Source of the DNA: Mariniblastus fucicola
GTDB lineage: Bacteria; Planctomycetota; Planctomycetia; Pirellulales; Pirellulaceae
Assembly (NCBI RefSeq): GCF_008087665.1
Contig: NZ_CP042912.1
Coordinates: forward strand, 4,340,001 to 4,404,000
DNA: 64,000 nt
Reading direction: 5' to 3'
Shown here one piece after another: positions 28,064 to 37,577 of the stretch. Both the position numbers and the translations under genes were made by a program. Numbering within the stretch: the stretch's first letter is position 1; each line of letters starts with the position of its first letter. The notes below the pieces were generated by a model that was given only the letters and a program-made list of their open reading frames with translations, searched no databases and was not told the origin of the DNA.

Positions 28064-28086
28064 GCGTCGCTGAAACTGAACGAATT

Positions 28087-28119
28087 AAAAAAAGCCCGAG
28101 CGAGATCAATCGCCGGGCT
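28087..28119 (-). terminator. Rho-independent terminator of the membrane-protein gene to its right
   Basis: AGCCCG/CGGGCT plus inner GCGA/TCGC arms with one bulge. On the minus strand it is followed by seven T residues. It lies between two convergent genes; on the plus strand no T run follows, so it serves the minus-strand gene. Confidence 0.8.
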
Positions 28120-28142
28120 AAATTGCTGGTGCGTTCTGCAGT

Positions 28143-28976
28143 CTATCGAGTCGCGGCTTCTGGAGCATCAAAGTCCTGAAAGTCGCTGACCGATTCGTCG
28201 AAAAGTTCGTCGTCGAAGTCCGCATCACCGGAATCGGCTTGCTCGGCCGCATCGAGTCGGTCTGAATCAACCGCGTAGACCTTACCCTGATAGCTAAGCA
28301 TCTCTTCGATCCGGGAAAGCTTGCTCTTGAAGAACGGGAACCATGGCGTGCGGTACAATCCGACGACACGGTGCATCTTGAAGATTGGCTTGTTCATCCG
28401 CGTCTTAAGCGACAGAGAGCCGACGCCGCAGAGAAACAGTTCCAGATAGTCGAGCGGTTCGTTCTCGGTTTTCAGTCCGATCAGTTCGAAACGTTCGCCT
28501 TTTCCGCCAAGCCGGTTCAGCGTCAGTCCGGACTCGTCGATCGTCACCTTGAGGTGCGTACGGCTCCACACGAAATTGCCGATCCAGATGACGGCGAAAA
28601 CCATCGCCATCACAAACCAGGCTCCCGTATTGACCGCTGGCGTCATGCTACCCAGCAACATTCCCAGCCAGTAGAACGGCCGGATAATTCCGGTCATCTC
28701 CAGCACCACCGGGATTCCGATAAACGTTCCCAGTAAACCGAACAACATCCAGAACTTGCTCTTGGGCATATTGAACCTGAACGCCACGTACCAGACCAGC
28801 ATGATGCTGAGTCCGATCCAGAACATCATGTGTGGATCCACTCCTGACCAGAATGAAACAACCCCAAGCACCGAAAACAGGACCGCAGGATAGCCTGCGA
28901 GAATGCCCGGCAAGTGATCGTAAAGCACGATCGGCTTGCGAGCCGAAACCGGGTTACCTTGAGCTTTTTTATTCAT
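28143..28976 (-). CDS. Multi-pass membrane protein of unknown function
   Basis: 277 residues. About six hydrophobic helices in the first half (FSVLGVVSFWSGV, MFWIGLSIMLVWYVAF, MLFGLLGTFIGIPVV and others) are followed by a soluble beta-type region. The C-terminus is strongly acidic (DSGDADFDDELFDESVSD). No enzyme motif was recognised. It is divergent from the TAXI receptor gene and ended by a clear terminator. Confidence 0.75.
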   Translation of the reverse strand: MNKKAQGNPVSARKPIVLYDHLPGILAGYPAVLFSVLGVVSFWSGVDPHMMFWIGLSIMLVWYVAFRFNMPKSKFWMLFGLLGTFIGIPVVLEMTGIIRPFYWLGMLLGSMTPAVNTGAWFVMAMVFAVIWIGNFVWSRTHLKVTIDESGLTLNRLGGKGERFELIGLKTENEPLDYLELFLCGVGSLSLKTRMNKPIFKMHRVVGLYRTPWFPFFKSKLSRIEEMLSYQGKVYAVDSDRLDAAEQADSGDADFDDELFDESVSDFQDFDAPEAATR

Positions 28977-29161
28977 CTTTCCTTCCTTCCAATGTGTTAT
29001 TTACCAGGTATTCGGCAGGGGCTGTTGCTTATTGGCAAAAATCGCCAGGCGAGAAAAAGCACGCATTTTCGTGGTATGATGTCGGACTTGAAAAAAACGG
29101 CTTCACCGAAGGCTTTTACGGCCGCGGATCATTTGCATATCGATTAACGAAGGACCTCCTG

Positions 29162-30181
29162 ATGCAAGGAAAAAACACTCCCTGGAATTTTGTAAAAGGG
29201 CTCACAGTTGCGGCATTGGTTGCCGTTTCTTTTTCCGGATGCGACAGCAACCCCAAAGCCGCTGGCGATGGTGACGAAAACAGCACCGGCGGTCGGCAAT
29301 TCATTACGCTTGGCACCGCTCCATCGGGAGGCGCCTTTGCTCCGGTCGGCAATGCCATCGCCGGAGTTGTCGATGCGAACAAGGGAGACCGCGACTGGGT
29401 GGTCACGCCGAAGAAAACGAAGGGCACTCAGGAAAACATCCGCAAACTTCAGGACGGCGACATCCAGTTTGGCATGGCCAACGCAGCGATCTCCTATTTC
29501 GCCGTCAAGGGCGAAGGAGCCTGGGAGACGCCACACGAAATCCGAACCGTCGCAACGATCGCTCCGAATGTGGGTGTGTTTGTGACTACTGAAGCCACCG
29601 GAATCAAGACGATCGCCGACCTGAAAGGGAAACGCGTTGTGCTTGGTCCTGCTGGAGCCGGATTTGACTATTTCCTCAAACCGCTTTTCGAAGCCCACGG
29701 TTTGACCTACGAAGACATGACCGTGCTCCCAGGCAACTACCTGGAAGCGGGCGACATGATCGCTGACAAGAAAGCGGATGCTGCGTTTATGGGTGGAGCC
29801 ATTCCAATTCCCGCAGTGACGCAGCTTTGCTCGACTCAGGACATCGTGTTTGTGAAACTCGATGACGACGCACCGGAAAAACTGAAGGCTTACCCCTTCT
29901 ACGCGGCGGTTCCGGTCAAAGCCGATGCCTATTCCGACCTGAACGAAGACTTTATCGGACTCAATGTTGGCAACATGCAGTTGGTCACACACGCAAACGT
30001 TGACGAAGATCTCGTGTATGACTTTACGAAACTGATGTACGAAAACCGTGCCAAGGTCGCGGAGAAGCATCCTGCTGCCAAAGCGATCAACGAAAAGAAC
30101 GCGGCACGAAATACGGGAACTCCATTCCATCCTGGTGCCATCAAGTTTTACAAAGAGATCGGCATTTGGCCTGCAGAGTAG
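29162..30181 (+). CDS. TAXI-family TRAP transporter substrate-binding lipoprotein
   Basis: 339 residues. The ATG at 29162 has AAGGA eight bases upstream and begins a lipoprotein signal (VAALVAVSFSGC). A longer in-frame ORF from 28832 runs through the divergent leader and is not believed. The mature part is a TAXI receptor: FITLGTAPSGGAFAPVGNAIA, ENIRKLQDGDIQFGMANAA and LKGKRVVLGPAGAG. It binds an organic acid-like solute outside the membrane and hands it to the fused permease encoded next. The actual ligand is unknown. Confidence 0.9.
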   Translation: MQGKNTPWNFVKGLTVAALVAVSFSGCDSNPKAAGDGDENSTGGRQFITLGTAPSGGAFAPVGNAIAGVVDANKGDRDWVVTPKKTKGTQENIRKLQDGDIQFGMANAAISYFAVKGEGAWETPHEIRTVATIAPNVGVFVTTEATGIKTIADLKGKRVVLGPAGAGFDYFLKPLFEAHGLTYEDMTVLPGNYLEAGDMIADKKADAAFMGGAIPIPAVTQLCSTQDIVFVKLDDDAPEKLKAYPFYAAVPVKADAYSDLNEDFIGLNVGNMQLVTHANVDEDLVYDFTKLMYENRAKVAEKHPAAKAINEKNAARNTGTPFHPGAIKFYKEIGIWPAE

Positions 30182-30345
30182 TCACGGAGCGTTTTGAACC
30201 TGCACCCGGTTGGCGATGGTCAAGCATTCCTGCGAAACCCTTGTATCCGGTGCGGGTTCAGACTCAGTTGAGCTCAACGTTGAACATCGACTTCGACTAG
30301 GGCGCCCGCAAACGAACCGACCGAAACCTGAAAGCCTGACCCTGG

Positions 30346-32325
30346 ATGAATGACTTATTGAAACAGCCCGGACGGGTCCTGTTCGGCGCCTGTGCAATCG
30401 CTCTGTGCATTTTCGTTCTGGTTGGCGTCAACACGACGCTATTTGAGCAACACGCCAGCCTTGCAGTGTTCGGAATGCTGGGCCTGGTGCTGGTTTTTCT
30501 GTCCCGTCCCGCCATCAAACGTTTCGACGGCACTTTGCCATTGAAGATCGTGGACGGGTTGCTGATCGTGGCGACGATCGTTGTGTTTGGCTATGTATTT
30601 TCGCAAACCAGCAAATGGTGCGAGCCGTTCTGGATCGACGGCGTTCAACTGGGTGACCGCGCGGGCAACGAGAAATCGATTGACTTTGTGTTTGCCGGCA
30701 TTGGGATGCTGTTGGTCCTCGAGGCCACTCGGCGCATCATCGGCTGGACGTTGCCAATCCTGTGCGGTGTCTTTATCACGTACGCGATTTACGGCCAAAG
30801 CATGCCGGACTGGTTGTTTCCCCATGTCGGATCCTCGTGGGCTGAAATTTCACAGGCTTCGTTCCTGCAGTCCGGCGGAGTGTTTGGAATTGCTCTGAGG
30901 GTCATGTTTTTGTACGTGTTTCTGTTCGTACTGTTTGGCACGTTGCTGGAGCAAACCGGTGCGACGGGCTATGTCATTCGATTCGCGCGCCGGCTGTTTA
31001 AGAACAGCTCCGGCAGTCCCGCCAAGGTTGCCGTTGTGAGCAGCGGATTGATGGGTTCGCTTTCTGGCAGCGCGGTAGCCAACACGGCGACGACGGGGAC
31101 GTTCACAATTCCTTTGATGAAGAGTTCCGGATTCGATTCCAATACGGCAGGTGGAATCGAAGCCGCGGCCAGTTCCGGTGGTGCTCTGATGCCGCCGATC
31201 ATGGGTGCGGGAGCTTACATGATGTTGGAAACGGTGACGCCGGCGGTCCAGTTGTTCGACATTCTGAAAGCGGCTCTGATCCCGGCGATTCTGTATTACA
31301 CGGCGTTGCTGTTGACGGTTCATTTTCACGCCAAGCGAATCAACGCGACGGCGGATCCGGAGCTGTCGGACGCCAAGGAAGGCAAATCCTCAGAGACCTA
31401 TTCGAATTATCAGGGCTTCGTGTTCTTCGGCGCGTTCATCATCCTGATCGTGATGTTGCTGTGGGGCAAAACGACAGTCTTTAAAGCCGTGAGCGTCAGC
31501 CTGGTTTCGATAATCTTTTTGAGTTTGCCACACAAGTCGACCCGCCTGGATTTTGGAAAGCTCGGCCGCGCCCTGATCGATGCGGGCAAGGGCGGTATGA
31601 CGCTGATCGTTGCGGCGTCTTGCGTCGGGATCATTCTGGGCGTCGTTGAATTGACGGGGCTTGGGGCGAGGCTGCCGGCAACGATTCAGGGTCTGGCCAA
31701 TGACAGCGAAATTCTGGCGTTACTGTTGCTGATGGTTTCCACAATCATTCTGGGCATGGGTCTACCGTCAGCGGTTTGCTATTTGCTGATGGCGTTGCTG
31801 GTGGGAGAAGTTCTGACGACGCTCAACACGCCTCCATTGGCGGCTCACCTTTTCATTTTCTACTTTGGCATGATGTCGATGGTCACGCCCCCGGTTGCGC
31901 TTGCCGCCTATGCCGCCGCGGCGATATCCAAAGGCGACGTGATGGGGACAGCGTTCGCCGCGTTTCGATTCGCTTTGGTCGGATTCGCTCTGCCGTTCGC
32001 TTTCGTGCTCAAGCCAGAACTGCTAATGCTGACGGTGGAAAACACGGCAGCGAGCCCGTTGATGGTCGCCGCGACTGTGGCAGTTACTTTGGTCGGAATT
32101 GTTGGCCTGGCCGCGTCGATCGCAGGATTTGCGATGAAGCGGATCGGATGGAGCTTTCGAGTTGTGCTGCTGGTGCTGAGCCTGGCAGTCTTCTTTACTC
32201 GCTGCGAGGGAATCCAACTGGCCATTCAACTGATTGCGGCAGCTTCAATTGTCGGGCTGATTCTGGTCAACGCAAAACTGAAGCCGCCTGTGGAAACGGC
32301 ACCCGACGCCGCGGCCCGAAGCTAA
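30346..32325 (+). CDS. TRAP transporter fused permease (4TM/12TM)
   Basis: 659 residues with roughly 16 or more membrane helices. This is the fused small (DctQ-like) and large (DctM-like) subunit form that pairs with TAXI receptors. Signatures include GLMGSLSGSAVANTATTG, GGALMPPIMGAGAYMM and TIILGMGLPSAVCYLLMALL, all typical of the DctM half. It imports the ligand of the upstream receptor with a cation gradient. The gap to the receptor gene is about 165 bases; same orientation, so probably one transcription unit. Confidence 0.93.
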   Translation: MNDLLKQPGRVLFGACAIALCIFVLVGVNTTLFEQHASLAVFGMLGLVLVFLSRPAIKRFDGTLPLKIVDGLLIVATIVVFGYVFSQTSKWCEPFWIDGVQLGDRAGNEKSIDFVFAGIGMLLVLEATRRIIGWTLPILCGVFITYAIYGQSMPDWLFPHVGSSWAEISQASFLQSGGVFGIALRVMFLYVFLFVLFGTLLEQTGATGYVIRFARRLFKNSSGSPAKVAVVSSGLMGSLSGSAVANTATTGTFTIPLMKSSGFDSNTAGGIEAAASSGGALMPPIMGAGAYMMLETVTPAVQLFDILKAALIPAILYYTALLLTVHFHAKRINATADPELSDAKEGKSSETYSNYQGFVFFGAFIILIVMLLWGKTTVFKAVSVSLVSIIFLSLPHKSTRLDFGKLGRALIDAGKGGMTLIVAASCVGIILGVVELTGLGARLPATIQGLANDSEILALLLLMVSTIILGMGLPSAVCYLLMALLVGEVLTTLNTPPLAAHLFIFYFGMMSMVTPPVALAAYAAAAISKGDVMGTAFAAFRFALVGFALPFAFVLKPELLMLTVENTAASPLMVAATVAVTLVGIVGLAASIAGFAMKRIGWSFRVVLLVLSLAVFFTRCEGIQLAIQLIAAASIVGLILVNAKLKPPVETAPDAAARS

Positions 32326-32426
32326 AACAAGTCGCCTGTGCATTGAGCCTCAGGGCCGATGACAATATGAACGGCATCGGTGAAGCAAAGTAAACTTTGG
32401 CTTGATTGGTCTGGTCCGATTCTGCA

Positions 32427-33482
32427 CTACCGGACGCCGATCCCAATTAACGGCCATACGCAGCCTTCCAGGAACGGACGGTGGAATAGAATTGGAATTG
32501 GGATCATTACCCATGCCCACGTCCACAGACTTCCGATCCACGGTCGGTTTAGAATTTCGATACCAAACCGGTCGAACATGTTTTCGGCAACCATGCCGAT
32601 ACCGTGCAACAGGAAGTACAACAGCGGCAATCCGAAACCAGCCTGAACAGGGACGCTGATTGCCAGTTCGTGCAACAGCCCAGAAAACAGGAACGCTGAC
32701 GCTGTGGCGACGTGGACCCCAATTTCTGAATTGCGCAGCCGCGCTTTGATCGGCCGAAACACCGAAACAGCCGTCATCTCTGAAAATGCCAGGTTCCAAC
32801 GCTTCCCCCAAAATTCTGTCAGACTTGTCGACAGCAACGGTGCGCGAAAAAGAGGCGTGCAGTTAATTGAAAACCTGCGCCAAAAACCAACCAACAGATT
32901 GAACAATCCAAAGTGCATCAGCAGGCTGAGCCCGGGCATCAGGAAGGCCGTGGCGACCCAAAGCCTCCAAAACGGCACCACAGAGGAATCCTTTCCGATC
33001 CATTCAAAGACCAGAAAGATCGCTATTGCGATTAAGGCCACGCCTAAGCCAATTCGATTCACCCCCCGAAGAACGTAAGTTCCCCAATCGGTTCGCGGCT
33101 GGTTTGAAAACTTCATAAACAGCTTGGGCCGCATGCCGAACCAAAGTAAAACAAAGGCCAGCCAGTTTCCCAACGGCAGCGAAGGTTTTCTATTCAGGCT
33201 TTCAACTCCGACAACTGCCTTCATCGCCCACAGCAGCGCCACGATGATTAGCACCATCCGCAGTCCAGCTGGCTCGTCGATGAGAAGTCTTTCGACGCTT
33301 GCGACCGAAGCGATCGTCAGCAGCCAGGCCAACATTCGAGCCATTCGCAAACTTCTGATCCCAACAATCGCGTAACCCACAAATGGGATCACGCCGATCA
33401 ACAACATGACGCCAACAATCAAGCCAGGATTATGAAAGTGATAGCCAGATGCGTGGCTCAGCAGTAAAGCGCACAAGTTCAC
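32427..33482 (-). CDS. MBOAT-family acyltransferase, wax-synthase-like
   Basis: 351 residues from a GTG that overlaps the stop of the upstream gene as GTGA, so the two are translationally coupled. A longer ORF start further upstream would overlap far more. Multi-pass membrane protein. SLTEFWGKRWN and FSGLLHELAI, with the membrane histidine, match the MBOAT wax-synthase-like branch (acyl-CoA to alcohol or sterol transfer). Likely makes or modifies a lipid ester. The acceptor is unknown. Confidence 0.8.
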   Translation of the reverse strand: MNLCALLLSHASGYHFHNPGLIVGVMLLIGVIPFVGYAIVGIRSLRMARMLAWLLTIASVASVERLLIDEPAGLRMVLIIVALLWAMKAVVGVESLNRKPSLPLGNWLAFVLLWFGMRPKLFMKFSNQPRTDWGTYVLRGVNRIGLGVALIAIAIFLVFEWIGKDSSVVPFWRLWVATAFLMPGLSLLMHFGLFNLLVGFWRRFSINCTPLFRAPLLSTSLTEFWGKRWNLAFSEMTAVSVFRPIKARLRNSEIGVHVATASAFLFSGLLHELAISVPVQAGFGLPLLYFLLHGIGMVAENMFDRFGIEILNRPWIGSLWTWAWVMIPIPILFHRPFLEGCVWPLIGIGVR

Positions 33483-33892
33483 GCCCCCGCTTGATTCAGC
33501 AAAAATGCCCAACCATAGATTGCTGTCAGGGCAACGAACAAAGCCACCAACGCCCACTCAGCCACATCGTACTGAATGCCTTTTGGTGCGTCACTGCGAT
33601 CAAAGTAGAAAAACTGAATCGCAACGCGTGCAGCCCAATAGAGAGTAATGTAGATCGTGACGGCCGAAGCCAAAAACGATCCGTCCATCAGGCTCGCTGG
33701 CGAAAGCATTGAGATCAATGCAAAGGAGAGATTGGTCGCCCAAATGTATCCGGCGTAAGTCCAGAACACTTGACGAGTCAGAGGCCGCAACTTCGCGGTG
33801 TCGTCAGACCAATTGAGGACGCGAGGAATCGCGAGACTGCCAATCACCAAAACCAGTTGCAACGCCCCAGCGATAAAGATAATTCGATTCAC
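33479..33892 (-). CDS. Small membrane protein coupled to the MBOAT acyltransferase
   Basis: 137 residues with four hydrophobic helices (FIAGALQLVLVIGSLAI, TYAGYIWATNLSFALI, AVTIYITLYWAAR, WALVALFVALTAIYGWAF). No family recognised. Its stop overlaps the GTG start of the acyltransferase by four bases, so it is probably made in step with that enzyme. About 295 bases upstream, to the TraB-like gene, hold no supported gene. Confidence 0.75.
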   Translation of the reverse strand: MNRIIFIAGALQLVLVIGSLAIPRVLNWSDDTAKLRPLTRQVFWTYAGYIWATNLSFALISMLSPASLMDGSFLASAVTIYITLYWAARVAIQFFYFDRSDAPKGIQYDVAEWALVALFVALTAIYGWAFLLNQAGA

Positions 33893-34188
33893 GGCTGGAA
33901 TCCTTGTCGTGCGAAGGCTGAGTTCGGTGATCTAACCGTGGAACTTTGCAACGGCTAACCTCAAGTCACTCGCAACGCGGGAACTCTTTCGCGTTTCGAT
34001 TGCAGGCCAGGCTCGCTCAACCACTTCTCCATCCATTTTCATTCGCTCGGCAGCATTCCATGTTCGAAATCCGCGCAAGGAGTTGAGAGCATTCGCCGAA
34101 GTTTTCGTGACGCGTGAAGAAAAAGGAGACAATGCCAAGCGAACCAGTATTTGCAGGCTTGCTTGACTGCCCAAACACCGTTCACGGT

Positions 34189-35163
34189 TTATCGTTCGTA
34201 CTTGCGTTTGGTAAGCGTCCAAGCGGGAATCCACTTTTGCCCGCCGACATTCATTTGAAAATCGCTGATCAAACGTTTCTCCATGTCAGCCAGATGCCCG
34301 GCGCCGTAGAAGATCGCGATCTTCTTTTTACCGCTGGCAAGCTCCTCCTTAAGGACTTCCATGCATTTCGCGTTGCGGTGGTTGATGATCGTCGAACCGT
34401 CTTTTCCTTCAAACATCGCCAAGCCAGCTTCCATGTCGATCATTTGCTGAGCCATCACGCGACGCATGCGAAGCGATTTATCACTTGAAAAAAGAGCCAT
34501 GATCATTCCAGCCGTTCCGGTGTCTTTGCCAGATGCCTGCATCGCCATGCTCTGTCCCATCGCCTTGAGAGCGTAGCCGCCGATGCTCTCCTCATTGCTT
34601 TTCATGCTCTCGCCAAACTCGGTCGGCGTCATATCCGCGTGCACGAAGTTGCCCTTGGTGTAGTCAATTTTCTCAAGCTGGAACTCAAGATCCAACAGAT
34701 TCTTCAAACCTTTCTGGATTCCGCCGACCGGATTGAGAGAAATGCTCTCATCGTCGACACGCCCTCCCTTGGGGATCACAGTTCCTTCGGGCGCCACCAA
34801 CTCATACAGCAATGATTCGTATTGCTCGAACTGATTGTTTAGCGTTTCGTAGTAAGACTTTTCGCCGACATGAACGGCGCCGATCAAGTCAACGATTACC
34901 GTTTCGCCGTCCTCGTTTTTCGTCTGATAGCGAACGACGCTGGTCTCCATGGCAACCGGACGGCCTTTGTGGTCACGTCGGATTCGCAGGAACCTCGCGT
35001 TTGGCGAATTCTCTTCCTGGACTGTTTTCTTCGAGGTCTCTTTCTTCTGCTTTGTCGTCTCTTGTTGGCCGTTGGCAATCAGACCGCTAACGAAAAAAGC
35101 TGCCATCAGCGAAGCCATAAAGCCGATGTAAGAAAAAGAGTTCTTGAACATGAATGAAACCAT
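34189..35163 (-). CDS. TraB/Tiki-like exported protein
   Basis: 324 residues. A signal or anchor segment (SYIGFMASLMAAFFVSGLIA) and a charged spacer precede a domain with two histidine landmarks, VDLIGAVHVGEKSYY and AIFYGAGHLADMEKR. Glutamates lie nearby (LLYELVAPEG). This pattern matches the TraB/PrgY/Tiki superfamily, metal-dependent membrane or secreted proteases. Substrate unknown. A match on motif spacing only, so the family call is moderately sure. Confidence 0.65.
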   Translation of the reverse strand: MVSFMFKNSFSYIGFMASLMAAFFVSGLIANGQQETTKQKKETSKKTVQEENSPNARFLRIRRDHKGRPVAMETSVVRYQTKNEDGETVIVDLIGAVHVGEKSYYETLNNQFEQYESLLYELVAPEGTVIPKGGRVDDESISLNPVGGIQKGLKNLLDLEFQLEKIDYTKGNFVHADMTPTEFGESMKSNEESIGGYALKAMGQSMAMQASGKDTGTAGMIMALFSSDKSLRMRRVMAQQMIDMEAGLAMFEGKDGSTIINHRNAKCMEVLKEELASGKKKIAIFYGAGHLADMEKRLISDFQMNVGGQKWIPAWTLTKRKYER

Positions 35164-35227
35164 GGTTTGAAGGGATTGGAATCAGCAACATTATTGCGTA
35201 CCCAAAACTATACCATTTGTTTCAAGT

Positions 35228-36064
35228 TCAGACAGGTTCAACCAACTCGGGCCTGGAAAGCGAGACTTCGTTCCCGCGGGACAGGAACACCGAAGCCGGA
35301 CGATGTGACATCGCTTTTACAAACTGGGATCCAAAAAGCCGCTCGACGTCGCAATCAAATTTTGCCTGAGCCACGTCCCAGATCACCCATTCGGGCGTTG
35401 TCAGCTCGGATCGCCAGACTCCTTTTTCATTGACAACGTAGCGGTCCGCATGCCGCAGGATAAACTCGATCTTGCTGCCGGGACGGATGTCTTTGACTCG
35501 ACTGCGGCCCCGGATACGAATATCGTTCCAGCGGTCTCGTACTTTCCATTGGTACTCAATGTCCGGCGGACGGTTGACGGGAAGCTTGCTGGTCTGCAGT
35601 TTCATCGGCATCTGCAAAACTTCGCTCTGCGTCAGGCGACTCATAATCCACGCCGCAATCGACCGCTGGACATAATGCTTCAGGAAAAAAGTCCCGTAGC
35701 GATAACTGCCCAGATGCGGTTCGCGAACATACAGCTGCAGCCCGACAGACGCAAAGTCTCGGCTGATGGGAAACCCGCAGCACTTCAGGTTACGAATCCT
35801 TTTCGCAACCAGACTGATGTGGGCAGAGCCCTGGTATAGATCAGGCTCAAGACCTTTGGGAACAATCTTCTTCAACAGCCGTTTGTCGGCTTCGAAATTG
35901 ATAAGCACCATCTCAGAAAATCGAGCCGTAAAATTGGCCCGTGCGGAATTTGGTGGAACCGCGATCGTTGAATCTGAATCAACACGATGGGAGCGTCTCG
36001 ACAGTCGCGACGCGGAAGCGGAATTGACCGCGTCGGTCTGCCCGTGGTTGGTGGACTGCATCAC
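35228..36064 (-). CDS. DUF2071-like (YqjF family) protein
   Basis: 278 residues. After a basic, possibly disordered leader, the core reads MVLINFEADKRLLKKIVPKG and GSAHISLVAKRIRN. This is the opening of the DUF2071/YqjF fold, related to acetoacetate decarboxylase-like barrels. Further matches are LQLYVREPHLGSYRYGTFFL and SRVKDIRPGSKIEFIL. No reaction is established for the family. The true start may be the internal ATG of the MVLINF block. Confidence 0.7.
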   Translation of the reverse strand: MMQSTNHGQTDAVNSASASRLSRRSHRVDSDSTIAVPPNSARANFTARFSEMVLINFEADKRLLKKIVPKGLEPDLYQGSAHISLVAKRIRNLKCCGFPISRDFASVGLQLYVREPHLGSYRYGTFFLKHYVQRSIAAWIMSRLTQSEVLQMPMKLQTSKLPVNRPPDIEYQWKVRDRWNDIRIRGRSRVKDIRPGSKIEFILRHADRYVVNEKGVWRSELTTPEWVIWDVAQAKFDCDVERLFGSQFVKAMSHRPASVFLSRGNEVSLSRPELVEPV

Positions 36065-36180
36065 TCATCCCTTCAAGTGGATAGGAAGCTACATACTCAT
36101 TTCCTTAACGTTCATACCTCGGTCCTGTTGCGCCTGTTCCAGTCAATCCTGAGAAGATCTGTTCGGAAAGATTGACTTCT

Positions 36181-37434
36181 TTATTCTACAGCCTTGGATT
36201 GCCGCAAGCGAACACGAACTAGCTGTAAAAACCTCTCGGTTTCCGTTTCGCTCTTGATGATCGAAAACCCGGCTCCAGAGAGCGGATAGATTCCAAAGAC
36301 ATTTTCAACCTGGATCTGTTCTTCAACTGGCAAGTCTTCGTTGAGCAAGCCTGCCAGAACGGCCTGAGCAAGCATCTGCACGCTGATCTCAACTTTCTCT
36401 GCCGGTCGCCGGCGCAATCGAGACGAAATCGCGACGCTCTCGTCATCAAGCGGCAGTTTCAACCAATGGGCACAGCGAGCAAACTCGACGCCGGTTTTGC
36501 CTTTCGAAGACTTGGCGACGATATCGATCAAGCCAAGCTTTTCCGATGCTTTAAGCGCGTCATAACGGTTTACTTCGTCGTCGATCAGATAGGGGTTGCA
36601 GGTCACGAAGATCAATTTGACCCGAGAGCGTCCCGAGATTCTTTCATTTGTTTCTTCGGACCGTATCCAATCGGCAATGGCTCGATCAAGCACTTCACGA
36701 AACTCGCTTCGTCGTATCGCTTGTGCGTGCTCCGAACTGGAAATGAAATTAACGGCTTCCAGAACTTCAACGTCGCTAAACAAAGAGCGCTCGCCGTTCG
36801 GTCTCAACTCCTCTGCGTGGATTCGATTCGCATGGTCGGCGAGAAACAAATATCCGATCAACAAAACCTCTGACGCAACTCCAGGATGTCTGTCCGGAAT
36901 GAGCGTAAGTCGGGCAGCCTGCTTGAGCGCCGTGCCGGATTGTTCGGATTTGAAATCATAGTCTTCGAAGGCCAGCGGCAGTTCCAGGCACATCTTCAGA
37001 AACAACTTGCGGCTGAGAATGTTCGAGCCATCACTGTCCGAGCCGTTGACGAACTTGTTGAACTTCGGCCAAGCCCTGAAATGCGCGAAAGACTCCTTTC
37101 CGGCATCCGCCTGAAGGAACGATTTCGCAAGCCGTTTGCGGCGATCGATCTCCATGCGTTCGAGCAGGTTCCGGCACCGACTGTGAATCTCGAGGTTGCT
37201 ACTTTCAAGTGCAGCTTTGACCAACGGCAGAGCCGCGTCGCCGAGCGCCAAAATTTTGGTCTCAGCTCGATCGCGGACTTCCGGGTCAGGATCAGCCAGC
37301 CTTTCGATGTACTGACTAACGGAAACATCGTCGTCGGTCTGGGCCGTCAATTGCGATGCGCCGAATGGTGACAACGACTGTGCGAACAAGATCGCAAAAG
37401 CAAAACGGATTTGGATCGTGAAGTTTCTATGCAT
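36181..37434 (-). CDS. Exported protein with N-terminal HEAT-like repeat
   Basis: 417 residues, signal peptide (IRFAFAILFAQSLSPFGA). The first 100 residues carry a HEAT-type helix pair (YIERLADPDPEVRDRAETK and LGDAALPLVKAALES), a motif common in planctomycete periplasmic proteins. The rest is mostly helical with no recognised domain. Divergent from the HAD phosphatase gene. Confidence 0.7.
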   Translation of the reverse strand: MHRNFTIQIRFAFAILFAQSLSPFGASQLTAQTDDDVSVSQYIERLADPDPEVRDRAETKILALGDAALPLVKAALESSNLEIHSRCRNLLERMEIDRRKRLAKSFLQADAGKESFAHFRAWPKFNKFVNGSDSDGSNILSRKLFLKMCLELPLAFEDYDFKSEQSGTALKQAARLTLIPDRHPGVASEVLLIGYLFLADHANRIHAEELRPNGERSLFSDVEVLEAVNFISSSEHAQAIRRSEFREVLDRAIADWIRSEETNERISGRSRVKLIFVTCNPYLIDDEVNRYDALKASEKLGLIDIVAKSSKGKTGVEFARCAHWLKLPLDDESVAISSRLRRRPAEKVEISVQMLAQAVLAGLLNEDLPVEEQIQVENVFGIYPLSGAGFSIIKSETETERFLQLVRVRLRQSKAVE

Positions 37435-37577
37435 CCGACCAGTTTACCAGATGGACGCGTTACGCCACCATAATCGAATAGCTGCAGCAGTGCCGGTTGC
37501 CAGAGTGCGACTTACGATCCAAAGCACCAAAACGCCGCTTCTGACACAAAGACTGGCCTCAATCTGGAAATCGCCAA

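Noticed and set aside
28832-29161. N-terminal extension of the TAXI receptor
   Set aside because: It overlaps the divergent gene's start and lacks sense; a ribosome site and lipoprotein signal begin at 29162.
33932-34234. A 100-codon minus-strand ORF between the small membrane protein and the TraB-like gene
   Set aside because: Overlaps the end of the TraB-like gene, has Arg/Ser-rich shadow composition and no ribosome site.
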